From Hymenobacter convexus (lineage in GTDB: Bacteria; Bacteroidota; Bacteroidia; Cytophagales; Hymenobacteraceae), in assembly GCF_030580955.1 (NCBI RefSeq), contig NZ_JAUQON010000011.1, forward strand, positions 62,001-126,000: a stretch of 64,000 nt of DNA. Reading direction: 5' to 3'. Below are positions 1-8,425 of the stretch, one piece after another. Under the pieces are notes generated by a model. It did not search any database and was not told the origin of the DNA. It saw only the letters and a program-made list of their open reading frames with translations. Position 1 is the stretch's first letter. The number at the start of each line of letters is the position of its first letter. The translations under genes were made by a program, and so were the position numbers.

Positions 1-1
1 C

Positions 2-1270
2 TACGTGCTGAACGGCCAGAAAATGTGGATTACCAACGCCGGCTTTGCCGATGTGTTCATCGTGTTTGCCCAGATTGACGGCGACAAGTTCACCGGCTTC
101 ATTGTGGAGAAAAACACGCCCGGCCTGAGCCTCGGCAACGAGGAGCACAAGATGGGCATCAAGGGTTCTTCGACGCGGCAGGTGTTTTTGAGCGACGCGC
201 AGGTGCCGAAGGAGAACGTGCTGGGCGAGATTGGCAAAGGCCACCTCATTGCCTTCAACGTGCTGAACATCGGCCGCATCAAGCTGGCCGCGGCCTGCTT
301 GGGCGGGGCCAAAGGTGCTGCCAACCAAAGTATTAAGTACGCCAACGAGCGGGTGCAGTTCAAGCTGCCCATCAGCAAGTTTGGGGCTATTCGCTTCAAG
401 CTGGCGCAGCAGGCCATCCGGATGTACGCCGTGGAATCGGCCATTTACCGCGCCGGCGACGACATCTACCGCATGGAGCAAAAGCTCATGGCCGAAGGCA
501 AAGGCCCGAACGAAGCCCTGCTAGGCGCCGCCCGCGAGTTTGCCGTGGAGTGCGCCATTCTGAAAGTGGAAGGCTCGGAAGTGCTTGACTACGTGGTGGA
601 TGAGGGCGTGCAGATTTACGGCGGCTACGGCTTCTCGGCCGACTACCCGATGGACCGCGCCTACCGGGATTCGCGCATCAACCGCATTTTCGAAGGCACC
701 AACGAAATCAACCGCCTGCTGGCCGTTGACATGATTCTGAAGAAAGGCCTGAAAGGCGAAATCGACCTGATGGGCCCGGCCCAGGCCGTGCAGCAGGAGT
801 TGATGAGCATCCCAAGCATGAGCCAGGACGAGGAAACCGGCCTGTTCAGCAAGGAGCTGAAAACCATCGCCAACCTGAAAAAGGCCATTCTGATGGTGGC
901 CGGCTCGGCCGTGCAGAAGTTCACCGCCACGCTGGCCAAGGAGCAGGAGCTGCTGATGAATATCGCCGACATGGCCATCAAAACCTATATCGCTGAGAGC
1001 ACCCTGCTCCGCGTGGAGAAAGAAGCCGCCGCCAAAGGCGAAGAGGCGCTGTCGGCCCAGGCCGACATGGCCCGCGTGTATCTGGCCGACGCCGTGGACC
1101 TGGTGGAGAAAGCCGGCAAAGATGCCATCGGCAGCATGGCCGAAGGCGACGAGCAACGCCTGCTGCTCATGGGCCTCAAGCGCTTCACCAAAGCCGAACT
1201 GCTGAACGTGAAGGAGGCCCGCCGCCGCGTGGCCGCCAAGCTCATCGAAGCCAACGAGTACGTGTTCTAG
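2..1270 (+). CDS. Acyl-CoA dehydrogenase, long-form (5' end cut by window)
   Basis: FAD-dependent flavoenzyme that introduces the trans-2 double bond into acyl-CoA in fatty-acid beta-oxidation; cytoplasmic. The reading frame is open at the window edge, so the N-terminal helical domain is missing and 422 residues remain. Visible are the mid-domain strand around KMWITNAG and the C-terminal helical signature QIYGGYGF...RDSRINRIFEGTNEINRLL, whose glutamate in IFEGT is the usual catalytic base. About 170 further residues follow this signature, as in the long acyl-CoA dehydrogenases (VLCAD/ACAD9-like). Family assignment is secure; chain-length specificity cannot be read. It ends before a clear terminator. 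Confidence 0.93.
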   Translation, partial: YVLNGQKMWITNAGFADVFIVFAQIDGDKFTGFIVEKNTPGLSLGNEEHKMGIKGSSTRQVFLSDAQVPKENVLGEIGKGHLIAFNVLNIGRIKLAAACLGGAKGAANQSIKYANERVQFKLPISKFGAIRFKLAQQAIRMYAVESAIYRAGDDIYRMEQKLMAEGKGPNEALLGAAREFAVECAILKVEGSEVLDYVVDEGVQIYGGYGFSADYPMDRAYRDSRINRIFEGTNEINRLLAVDMILKKGLKGEIDLMGPAQAVQQELMSIPSMSQDEETGLFSKELKTIANLKKAILMVAGSAVQKFTATLAKEQELLMNIADMAIKTYIAESTLLRVEKEAAAKGEEALSAQADMARVYLADAVDLVEKAGKDAIGSMAEGDEQRLLLMGLKRFTKAELLNVKEARRRVAAKLIEANEYVF

Positions 1271-1320
1271 CCCACGTATTTATCGGATTCGACAGATTGG
1301 TCGGATTTTGTAGATGAGTT

Positions 1321-1357
1321 AAAAAAGCCGCTCCTGAGTCCGGGGGCGGCTTTTTTC
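1321..1357 (+). terminator. Rho-independent terminator after acyl-CoA dehydrogenase
   Basis: An inverted repeat pairs AAAAAAGCCGC with GCGGCTTTTTT around a short loop and ends in a T run, 50 bases after the stop codon. Confidence 0.85.
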
Positions 1358-1512
1358 ATTGTAGATATTGGCCGTATGGGGTTATATAGGAAAAGATATT
1401 TGCAGAAAAGTTAGGATGTGAAGAAGCCTTTCGCACCAATGGCTGGTCTGGAAGAAAAGCATGGAGCGGCCGCCCGGCTTCAACCATTCATCATTCTTTT
1501 CTTTCTGTGCTT

Positions 1513-2709
1513 ATGAAAACCTTTACCCTTTTCCTGGTCATGCTGGTGGCTGCGCTGGGCGGGCCCGCGCCCGCCGCCCACGCCCAAACCTGCGCTCCTC
1601 CGACCAACGTCGTCATCAGCAATGTGACGAATGCCAGCGCAGTGGTCAGCTTCACGCCTTCGGCAACGGCCATAAGCTACACGGTGCGCTTTTATTCCAT
1701 CGACAGCACGGCAGCGGGCATCACCAGCATCAATACCACCGCTTCGCCCGTGACGCTGACGGGATTGGTGGCGGGGCGTTTTCATCGGGTGTCGGTGATG
1801 AGCAATTGCGCGGGAGGCTTCACCACTTCCTCGCCCTGGGTAGGGCTCCAGACCACGGGCGGCGGTTCCAATCCTACGGGCTGCACGGCACCCACCAGCT
1901 TAGCCGTTTCGGGATTGACCACCACTACGGCTTCGCTTTCTTTCGCCTCCGCGAGCGGGGCGGCCAGCTACCGCGTGGTGTATTACGCGGTGGGCGACAG
2001 CATTAACGCCATTACGCAGACGGTGGCTGGGTCGCCGGTGGTTCTCAGCGGCTTGCTGCCGAACACGCCGTACATCGCCCGCGTCTACAGCAACTGCAAC
2101 GGTGCTACCTCGGGCGCTACGCGGGTCACTTTCCGCACGCAGGCCGTGCCGGTTGCCTGCGGTGCAGTTACCAATGTGGTGGTGACAGCCACCAGCGCCT
2201 CCACGGCCACGGTCAGCTTCACGCCCGGCGCCAACAACACCCAGTTCACCGTGACTTACTACGTGCCGAATGATTCGTCGCGCTGGGTGGTTTCCAACGC
2301 CTCGCCCATCACGCTCACCGGCCTCGTGCCCGGCCGCACCTATACCATTCAGGTCACGAGCACCTGCGGCACCGGCACCACGGTCACCTACACGGCCGGT
2401 ACGCCTATCACCTATGCGTTCCGGGGCACGCTGGGCGCCCGGGCCGCGCTGGGCGGGGGCATGCTGGCCGTATTCCCCAATCCGGCCCATCAGGCTGCCA
2501 ATCTGGTGCTGCCGGCGGTGGCGGGGGCCAGCCAGGCCCGGGTGGTGCTGCTCAACGGGCTGGGCCAGCAGGTACGGGTGCTCGTTGTGCCGCTGGTGGG
2601 CGCTGAAACCCGCGCCGCGCTTGATTTGTCGGGCGTGGCGCCGGGCCTCTACACCTTGCGCGTGGCGGCGGGTAGCCAAACGGCCAGCCAACGGCTAGCC
2701 GTTGAGTAG
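1513..2709 (+). CDS. Secreted fibronectin type III repeat protein with T9SS sorting domain
   Basis: The ATG at 1513 is chosen over a GTG two codons upstream because it opens directly into a signal peptide (MKTFTLFLVMLVAALGG, cleavage near AHAQ). Three FN3-like repeats follow, at about residues 27-120, 125-212 and 216-300; each starts near a cysteine (CAPPTNV, CTAPTSL, CGAVTNV) and carries the V/A-SFTP strand and a tLTGLxPxxxY-type motif. The last 85 or so residues (VFPNPAHQAANLVL...GVAPGLYTLRV) form a type A T9SS C-terminal sorting domain, so the protein is probably attached to or released from the cell surface. No catalytic domain is visible; an adhesin or surface-layer role is a guess. It is probably monocistronic. 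Confidence 0.85.
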   Translation: MKTFTLFLVMLVAALGGPAPAAHAQTCAPPTNVVISNVTNASAVVSFTPSATAISYTVRFYSIDSTAAGITSINTTASPVTLTGLVAGRFHRVSVMSNCAGGFTTSSPWVGLQTTGGGSNPTGCTAPTSLAVSGLTTTTASLSFASASGAASYRVVYYAVGDSINAITQTVAGSPVVLSGLLPNTPYIARVYSNCNGATSGATRVTFRTQAVPVACGAVTNVVVTATSASTATVSFTPGANNTQFTVTYYVPNDSSRWVVSNASPITLTGLVPGRTYTIQVTSTCGTGTTVTYTAGTPITYAFRGTLGARAALGGGMLAVFPNPAHQAANLVLPAVAGASQARVVLLNGLGQQVRVLVVPLVGAETRAALDLSGVAPGLYTLRVAAGSQTASQRLAVE

Positions 2710-2727
2710 ACGACGCAATTGAAAGGC

Positions 2728-2763
2728 AAAAAGGCCGCTCCTAAGTCAGGAGCGGCCTTTTTT
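2728..2763. terminator. Bidirectional terminator between convergent genes
   Basis: AAAAAGGCCGCTCCT and AGGAGCGGCCTTTTTT form a near-perfect stem with A and T runs on either side. It can end the FN3 gene on the plus strand and the gene at 2809-4281 on the minus strand. Confidence 0.88.
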
Positions 2764-2808
2764 GTGACTAAGCAGCTTGTTTAGTTCACTGATGATGAAT
2801 AGCTTATT

Positions 2809-4281
2809 CTACTTCACCACAATCTTGTCCAACTGTAGCGCCGCTGATTTCTTACTTGGCCGGCTTACGCCTACAATGGTTTTCTCACCCAGCCAGGCTG
2901 TAAAGTCTTTCACGTAAGCCAGCTGCTGGTCGTCGGCCACGTTGAGCTTCAGGCGTTCGGGCGGGCTCACCACGCCGGTTTGCGCGTTCACCCGGCGCAA
3001 GTAGAGGTCCGATTTCTTATTGATGTTTTCCAGCGTGAGCAGCTGCACCGTGTTGCCAAACACCGCCGCCCGGTAGCCAATGCCGGTGTAGGCATCCACG
3101 GCCGGGGCCACCTGGTCTTTGGCCACCAGGCTGTGCCAGGTGGGGGCGCCAAACTCGTTGTAGCCGAATAAGTGCAACTCGCGGGCGTGCACCGGCGCCT
3201 CGCTGCCGCCTTCTTCAAAATGCTTTTCGGCTACTACCACCAGCTGCTTGTCGGCCGTAAGCAGCAAGTCGGCCAGGTACACATCGTCCAGCCGTTTCAC
3301 GTCGATGCCGCTGGCCTTGCTCACCTCGGCCAGGTAGGCGGGCGTGAAGCGAAACTCCGGCGAGAATTTCATGTCGCCGTTGCCGCTGAAATCGTACTTC
3401 ACCACCTTCAGGCTGTAGTATTCGCCGGTGGCGTAGTCGGCGCACAGCGCGGCGGCATACAGGCTGCCGTCGTTCAGCACCGTGAATTTGGTGTCGCGCA
3501 CCGTCACAGGGCGGCCGCCAAACACGCCGCCCACCGGCACACCCAGTACCTTAATTTCCTTGTTCGCTCCGGGCAGGTAGCGGCGCACGGTCAGCTTCTT
3601 CATGCCGTCGCTCACCAGCGTCACATACTGCGTGCCGTCGTTGGCCACGTGCACGGCGGGCGAGAAAAAGTCGCCCACATCACGGAAATCATAGCTTTTT
3701 TCTTCCAGTTGTAGCACGTTCTGGTCGAAGAGCGTGGCCGCAATGCTTCTCACCTGCTGCCCGGTGGTGAGGTAGCGGAAGGCCAGCAGCCGGCTGCCGT
3801 CGGGCGAGATGGATACGCCGGGCCGCCGGTCGCGCGGGCTCACGCTCATCACCACTTTGGCCGGGCTGCGCTGGCCGCTTTGCAGGTTCACGGCCACCAC
3901 GGCCAGGTTCTGGCCGGCGTCGTCTTTGTGGTGCAGCACCACCAAGGCTTGCTTGTCGCCCCGCCCGAAGGCTTCGAGCGTTTCGCCGGGCGTTACCGGA
4001 ATGGTGGTGCTCCACTGCTTTTTCAGGTCGGCATCGTAGCGTTCCACGGCGTAGCCGCCGGCGCTCTGGTGGGCCAGTATCACGAAGCCCGAGCCATCGG
4101 CCAGAGCCAGGGTCTTGCGCGGCACCCGCATGTCGTAGCGGTCGGTGCCCTGCTCGGGCAGGTAGCTAAACGGGGTCGACTTCACTTTTTGAGCCAAAGC
4201 GGGCGTGCTCGCCAGGGCCAGCCCCAGCGTGCCCAACAGGCAGGCGCGATGCATCAGATTTTTTACGTGCGATTGAATCAT
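2809..4281 (-). CDS. Uncharacterised secreted protein, beta-propeller-like
   Basis: 490 residues; I do not recognise a named family. The start at 4281 is preferred to the longer frame because it gives a signal peptide (hydrophobic LLGTLGLALASTPALA, cleavage before QKVK). A start at 4254 (MHRACLL) is also possible. The mature chain is a series of short beta-strand blocks such as GVSISPDGSRLLAFRY, VANDGTQYVTLV, LNDGSLYAAAL and TADKQLVVVAE, which suggests a WD40- or NHL-like propeller; that is inference from the pattern only. There is no lipobox, no T9SS tail and no obvious enzyme motif. A TACTTTTG box on the minus strand (4311-4318) lies about 30 bases upstream of the chosen start and supports it. 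Confidence 0.7.
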   Translation of the reverse strand: MIQSHVKNLMHRACLLGTLGLALASTPALAQKVKSTPFSYLPEQGTDRYDMRVPRKTLALADGSGFVILAHQSAGGYAVERYDADLKKQWSTTIPVTPGETLEAFGRGDKQALVVLHHKDDAGQNLAVVAVNLQSGQRSPAKVVMSVSPRDRRPGVSISPDGSRLLAFRYLTTGQQVRSIAATLFDQNVLQLEEKSYDFRDVGDFFSPAVHVANDGTQYVTLVSDGMKKLTVRRYLPGANKEIKVLGVPVGGVFGGRPVTVRDTKFTVLNDGSLYAAALCADYATGEYYSLKVVKYDFSGNGDMKFSPEFRFTPAYLAEVSKASGIDVKRLDDVYLADLLLTADKQLVVVAEKHFEEGGSEAPVHARELHLFGYNEFGAPTWHSLVAKDQVAPAVDAYTGIGYRAAVFGNTVQLLTLENINKKSDLYLRRVNAQTGVVSPPERLKLNVADDQQLAYVKDFTAWLGEKTIVGVSRPSKKSAALQLDKIVVK

Positions 4282-4605
4282 AAAATAAGTTTTTGGACTA
4301 AGCAAGCCTTCAAAAGTAGCCATTTTAGCGCTTGTATGGCATGTTTTCAAGCCCAAGGCTATGATAATAAGGGCTTGGTAAAAAAATGTTAGCCGAACCA
4401 TAACACTATTACCCACCCCTCCGTACAGGGAACCCGTTAACTTTGCGTCAGGAAATGAAGCTCAATCGGAGCGCATCCCGCAATGCTTTTCTACCGCCGT
4501 TCAAATTTTCCGGTTGCCCATCAGCGGGTGTATAAAGTTTTGGTGTACTGTGTGAAAAACTAATTCCGCAGTATTAATTTTATCCCCGCTGTTATATATA
4601 TAGTT
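4282..4605. other. Divergent intergenic region
   Basis: 324 bases between divergent genes, more AT-rich than the surroundings. Two -7-like boxes are visible: TACTTTTG on the minus strand (4311-4318) for the propeller-like gene and TAACTTTG on the plus strand (4438-4445). Neither has a convincing -33 TTTG at the right distance. No operator-like dyad or RNA gene was seen. Confidence 0.4.
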
Positions 4606-4833
4606 ATGAAGTCACTTTTGAAGTTCTCGCTTTTATCAGCACTTATCATCGGAGGTAGGTTCGCTAAAACGAGCGTACCCGCCACCACTGCCCAAGCCCG
4701 CACTTTCCAGGGCCGGCCCGATAGCTCCGTTGTGTTGGTGCACCAAGTGCTCACTTCCGAGCCCGTGAAGCCTGCCCAACAGCAAACCCAGCCGCAGCAG
4801 AGTGGCAGTGGCCTCATAACAGAGCTTTACTAG
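4606..4833 (+). CDS. Small secreted hypothetical protein
   Basis: 75 residues with a plausible signal peptide (MKSLLKFSLLSALIIGG), followed by a polar, Gln/Pro/Thr-rich tail (PAQQQTQPQQSGSG) with no cysteine. Function is unknown. The AT-rich leader, the ATG start and a strong terminator directly after the stop argue that it is a real monocistronic gene and not a chance frame, but no homology can be claimed. Confidence 0.5.
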   Translation: MKSLLKFSLLSALIIGGRFAKTSVPATTAQARTFQGRPDSSVVLVHQVLTSEPVKPAQQQTQPQQSGSGLITELY

Positions 4834-4846
4834 CCGGAACAACCCC

Positions 4847-4874
4847 AACGACTTCAAAAAAGTCGTTTTTTTTT
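4847..4874 (+). terminator. Terminator after small secreted protein
   Basis: ACGACTT pairs with AAGTCGT across a short A-rich loop and is followed by nine T residues. It lies just after the stop at 4833 and just before the convergent recG stop. Confidence 0.75.
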
Positions 4875-4901
4875 GCCCCACCCGGTAAGCTCAACCCTGT
4901 T

Positions 4902-7052
4902 TTAACTAATCCGGCTCCAGTTCACCGCCGTAGCCGGCAGGCTCTCGATGTGGTGCCGGATGTTGGCATTCTCAGGGTGCGTGAGGTTGGGGTCTTCGGC
5001 CAGCAGAGCCTGGGCAGCCGCCCGACTTTCGCTCAGAATGCGGCCGTCCTTGGCCAAATCGGCAATGAGCAGGTCGAGCACGCCGCTTTGCTGGGTGCCC
5101 ATCAGGTCGCCGGGGCCGCGCAGTTTGAGGTCGATGTCGGCAATTTCGAAGCCGTTGTTGGTTCGCACCATCGTTTCGAGGCGGGTGCGGGCGTCCTTGC
5201 TCAGCTTGAAGCCCGTCATCAGGATGCAGTAGCTCTGGTCTGCGCCGCGCCCCACGCGCCCGCGTAACTGGTGCAGTTGCGAAAGCCCAAACCGCTCCGC
5301 CGATTCTATCACCATCACTGAGGCGTTGGGCACGTTCACGCCCACCTCAATCACAGTGGTGGCCACCATAATCTGGGTTTCCCGCTTGATGAAGCGCTGC
5401 ATCTCGTAGTCCTTCTCCTCGGCCTTCATGCGCCCGTGTACGATGCTGATTTGCATCTCCGGGAAGGCCCGGGCCACGCTCTCGTAGCCGTCGGTCAGGT
5501 CCTTGTAATCCATCGTTTCCGACTCCTCAATCAGCGGATACACGATGTATACCTGCCGCCCAAGCTTCACCTGGTCCCGGATAAACTCAAACACTTTCAG
5601 CCGGTTGGCGTCGAAGCGGTGCACCGTCACGATGGGTTTGCGGCCGGCCGGCAGCTCGTCAATCACGCTCACATCGAGGTCGCCGTATAAGGTCATGGCC
5701 AGCGTGCGCGGGATGGGCGTAGCCGTCATCACCAGCACGTGCGGGATGACGTGCGGGTTCTTCTGCCACAATTTGGAACGCTGCGCCACGCCAAATCGGT
5801 GCTGCTCGTCCATAATGGTCAAGCCCAGGTTGCGGAATTGCACCACGTCCTCCAGCAGCGCGTGGGTGCCCACCAGCATGTGCATGGTGCCGTTGCGCAG
5901 CTCCTCGTGCAGCACGCGCCGCTCACTGGTGCGGGTGCTGCCCGTGAGCTTGCCAATCTTAATGCCCAGCGCGTCGGCATACACCTTCAGGCCCACGTAG
6001 TGCTGGTCGGCCAGAATTTCGGTGGGGGCCATCAGGCAGCTTTGCGCGCCGTTGTCGGCCGCCATCAGCATAGAAATGAAGGCCACGATGGTCTTGCCCG
6101 AGCCCACATCGCCCTGCAGCAGCCGGTTCATCTGCTTGCCCGCGCAGAAATCCTTGTAAATGTCGTGGATAACGCGCTTTTGTGCGCCAGTCAGGTCGAA
6201 GGTGAGGTGGTTTTTGTAGAAGTCCACCAACGTGGGCACTTCTTTGAAAATCTGCCCGGCCAGCGTCACCTTGCGCTGGTCGCGCTGCCGCAGCAGCTTG
6301 AGCTGCACAAAAAACAGCTCCTCGAACTTCAGCCGGAATTTGGCCGCCGCCAGCAGCTCGGGGCTCTGCGGGAAGTGAATCTGCTGCATGGCCTGCGCCT
6401 TGGGCATCAGCCCGTAGTGCTCAATCAGGGCTGGCGACAGCGATTCCTGGATGTGCGGCAAGGCCAGCTTCAGCAGCTCGGCCACCATCCGCATAATGGC
6501 CTTGCTGTCGACGCGGTGGTAATTCTTGAGCTTCTCTGAGGTGTTGTACACCGGCTGCAGAAAGCTCTGGCCCGGCTTGTTCTCGCTCACTTCCTCCAGT
6601 TCCGGGTGCGCCATCTGCGGCCGCCCGTTGAACATCGTCGGCTTGCCAAAAACGATGTACTCCTGGTTGTTCTTAGCCACCTGTTGCACCCACTTCACGC
6701 CCTTGAACCACACCAGCTCCAACTCGCCGGTGCCGTCGCCCACCTTGGCAGTTAGGCGCTGCTTCGGTCCTTCACCCACCAGCTCCTTGCCGCGCAGCAC
6801 GCCGCGCACCTGCACATAAGGCAGGTCGTCGTTCAAATCGGCAATGCGGTACACCTGCGTCCGGTCCAGGTACCGGAATGGGTAGCGCTGAATCAGGTCG
6901 CCGTAGGTAAACAGGTTCAGCTCTTTGCCCAGCAGCTGCGCCCGCTGCAGGCTGCCCACCGAGCGCAAAAACTCCAGCCGGGTATTGAAAAAGTTGCTCA
7001 AGGGAAAAATGGCTGAATGGTCAAACTGCTGTATGGTTAGATGGCGAGACAC
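4902..7052 (-). CDS. recG: ATP-dependent DNA helicase RecG
   Basis: Superfamily 2 helicase that regresses stalled forks and branch-migrates Holliday junctions. An N-terminal wedge/OB domain (about residues 25-200, with a VRGVLRGKELVGEGPKQRL-type strand) precedes the helicase core: Walker A GDVGSGKT, the DEQH box (MDEQHRFGVAQRSK), motif III (MTATPIPRT) and the C-terminal motif with QLRGRVGRG. Its length of about 716 residues fits the family. The start is uncertain. The annotated one is GTG at 7052, but the first 17 residues look unlike RecG; a TTG at 7001 (reading LSNFFNTR) would begin where homology to the family normally begins. It is codirectional with gldD, 55 bases downstream of it. Confidence 0.95.
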   Translation of the reverse strand: MSRHLTIQQFDHSAIFPLSNFFNTRLEFLRSVGSLQRAQLLGKELNLFTYGDLIQRYPFRYLDRTQVYRIADLNDDLPYVQVRGVLRGKELVGEGPKQRLTAKVGDGTGELELVWFKGVKWVQQVAKNNQEYIVFGKPTMFNGRPQMAHPELEEVSENKPGQSFLQPVYNTSEKLKNYHRVDSKAIMRMVAELLKLALPHIQESLSPALIEHYGLMPKAQAMQQIHFPQSPELLAAAKFRLKFEELFFVQLKLLRQRDQRKVTLAGQIFKEVPTLVDFYKNHLTFDLTGAQKRVIHDIYKDFCAGKQMNRLLQGDVGSGKTIVAFISMLMAADNGAQSCLMAPTEILADQHYVGLKVYADALGIKIGKLTGSTRTSERRVLHEELRNGTMHMLVGTHALLEDVVQFRNLGLTIMDEQHRFGVAQRSKLWQKNPHVIPHVLVMTATPIPRTLAMTLYGDLDVSVIDELPAGRKPIVTVHRFDANRLKVFEFIRDQVKLGRQVYIVYPLIEESETMDYKDLTDGYESVARAFPEMQISIVHGRMKAEEKDYEMQRFIKRETQIMVATTVIEVGVNVPNASVMVIESAERFGLSQLHQLRGRVGRGADQSYCILMTGFKLSKDARTRLETMVRTNNGFEIADIDLKLRGPGDLMGTQQSGVLDLLIADLAKDGRILSESRAAAQALLAEDPNLTHPENANIRHHIESLPATAVNWSRIS

Positions 7053-7107
7053 AAGTCCGTTTCCATGCCAATCAATTCAACAATTAACCAATGCAACAGT
7101 CTGGCAA

Positions 7108-7692
7108 TTACTTATAACGAAGCGTATTCAGCATTCGCACCATGTCTGTTTTTACATATTCAATCACCGGGGCCAACGAGTCGTTAGCCGTGGCTGTGCG
7201 GAAATACAGCGCACCGCGCAGGAAGTGCTTGGTACTATCGGTGGTGTAAAACTGAAACTGGCTCGGCACTTCACCCGACAACTCAAACACCGAAGCTCGC
7301 ATGCCGCTCGGCGTCTTCAAAATCCGCTCATCAATGGCTGTGGCCTTGATTTCGTGCTTGCCCGTAAGCTTGCGCGCATCCTCCATCATCTTGTTGTAGA
7401 GGCGTCGGTCCCGCTGCACGTCCATGTAGGTAATCTGCACGTTGGCGTGCAGCTTGGGGTAATATACGTTCAGCCAGTGCGGCTGCGCCATGTACGACGA
7501 ATCGCGCTTTATCACCGCTTCCTTCGAATATTCGAACTCGTACGGGTGCCCACCGCCCAACAACTGGTAGCGGTGCGAGGGCAGGTCGATGCGGTTATAG
7601 CCCTTCGGCTTGGGCGTGAAATCCGGTGCCGACGAGCAGCTGGCCAGCAGCGCCAGCCCCATCAGCAACGACACGGTCGAAAAATATCTCAT
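7108..7692 (-). CDS. gldD: Gliding motility lipoprotein GldD
   Basis: 194 residues starting at the ATG at 7692, which places a good lipobox (LLASC, Cys19) at the end of a short hydrophobic signal; the longer frame would bury it. The conserved GldD body is visible: KPKGYNRIDLPSHRYQ, PYEFEYSKEAVI, PHWLNVYYPKLHANVQITY and the C-terminal VKTDMVRMLNTLRYK. In Flavobacterium johnsoniae GldD is required for gliding, which depends on the T9SS; the proteins here with T9SS tails are consistent with an active system. It follows ssb and mutY, an order known in Bacteroidota, but gldE, usually between ssb and gldD, is absent here. Confidence 0.93.
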   Translation of the reverse strand: MRYFSTVSLLMGLALLASCSSAPDFTPKPKGYNRIDLPSHRYQLLGGGHPYEFEYSKEAVIKRDSSYMAQPHWLNVYYPKLHANVQITYMDVQRDRRLYNKMMEDARKLTGKHEIKATAIDERILKTPSGMRASVFELSGEVPSQFQFYTTDSTKHFLRGALYFRTATANDSLAPVIEYVKTDMVRMLNTLRYK

Positions 7693-7759
7693 GCAAAAAG
7701 CGGCCCCAGCCTGAAATGGCCCGGCCTTCATAGCTTCAAAGGTAACCGGTACCGCAACG

Positions 7760-7788
7760 AAAAAAGCCCCGGCACAGTGCCAGGGCTC
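7760..7788 (-). terminator. Terminator after ssb
   Basis: On the minus strand a stem GCCCTGGCA / TGCCGGGGC is followed by six T residues, about 60 bases after the ssb stop. It implies that gldD is at least partly transcribed separately. Confidence 0.75.
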
Positions 7789-7848
7789 CTTGCTAATAAT
7801 CGATTTGGACAGCTGCAGCCACAGGCCCGTCAGTCCAATCCCCGGGAT

Positions 7849-8283
7849 TCAGAACGGCAGCTGGTCCAGCTCCGGCTCCTGCCGGAAGGTCTGCTGCGTT
7901 TCAGCCACAGCCGAGCTGTTGGCTTCGCCCGCGTTTCCGCCAGCGCCCTGCGGGCGGCCGCCCAGCATCGAAATCTCATCAGCGATGATTTCGGTTATAT
8001 AGCGGGTCTGCTGGTCCTTGTCTTGGTACTGGCGGGTGCGCAACTTGCCTTCGATATACACCTGCTGGCCCTTTTTGAGGAATTTATCCGCCATGTCGGC
8101 CAGGCCGCGCCACGCCGATATGTTGTGCCACTCGGTGCGCTCCACGCGGTTGCCTTGCTTGTCCTTGTAATAGTCGTTGGTGGCGAGGGTAAAGTGAGCC
8201 ACGCTCACACCACCTTCCAAATGGCGCACTTCGGGGTCTTTCCCCAGGTTGCCTACCAAAATCACCTTGTTCACACCGGCCAT
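7849..8283 (-). CDS. ssb: Single-stranded DNA-binding protein
   Basis: 144 residues starting at MAGVNKVILVGNLG (ATG at 8283); the longer frame adds an unrelated leader. An OB fold spans about residues 1-110: VNKVILVGNLGKDPEVR, FTLATNDYYKDK, TEWHNISAWRGLADMADKFLKKGQQVYIEGKL. A short Gly/Ala/Gln linker leads to the tip ELDQLPF, a variant of the acidic C-terminal tip (DDIPF) that recruits repair and replication partners. It lies downstream of mutY with a hairpin between them. Confidence 0.96.
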   Translation of the reverse strand: MAGVNKVILVGNLGKDPEVRHLEGGVSVAHFTLATNDYYKDKQGNRVERTEWHNISAWRGLADMADKFLKKGQQVYIEGKLRTRQYQDKDQQTRYITEIIADEISMLGGRPQGAGGNAGEANSSAVAETQQTFRQEPELDQLPF

Positions 8284-8375
8284 ATTATTGCACGTTAGGA
8301 AATACAAAATCGAAAAAACCACCCGGCCTTTTCTTGTCTCAAAGATAAAAGCTTAAATCCAGAAAGCAAGATTTT

Positions 8376-8416
8376 TTGCCAATATTTTTTGCCGAAAAAT
8401 CTAAAAATATTGGCAA
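8376..8416. terminator. Hairpin between mutY and ssb
   Basis: Perfect 14-bp inverted repeat: TTGCCAATATTTTT at 8376-8389 and its complement at 8403-8416, with a 13-base loop. It lies 10 bases past the mutY stop and is followed on the minus strand by an A/T-rich run. The stem is unusually AT-rich for a terminator; a processing site or ssb leader structure is also possible. Confidence 0.55.
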
Positions 8417-8425
8417 TAACAAAAA

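Noticed and set aside
6925..8298. 457-codon plus-strand frame across gldD and ssb
   Set aside because: It crosses two well-supported minus-strand genes, their gap and a terminator, and has no recognisable domain.
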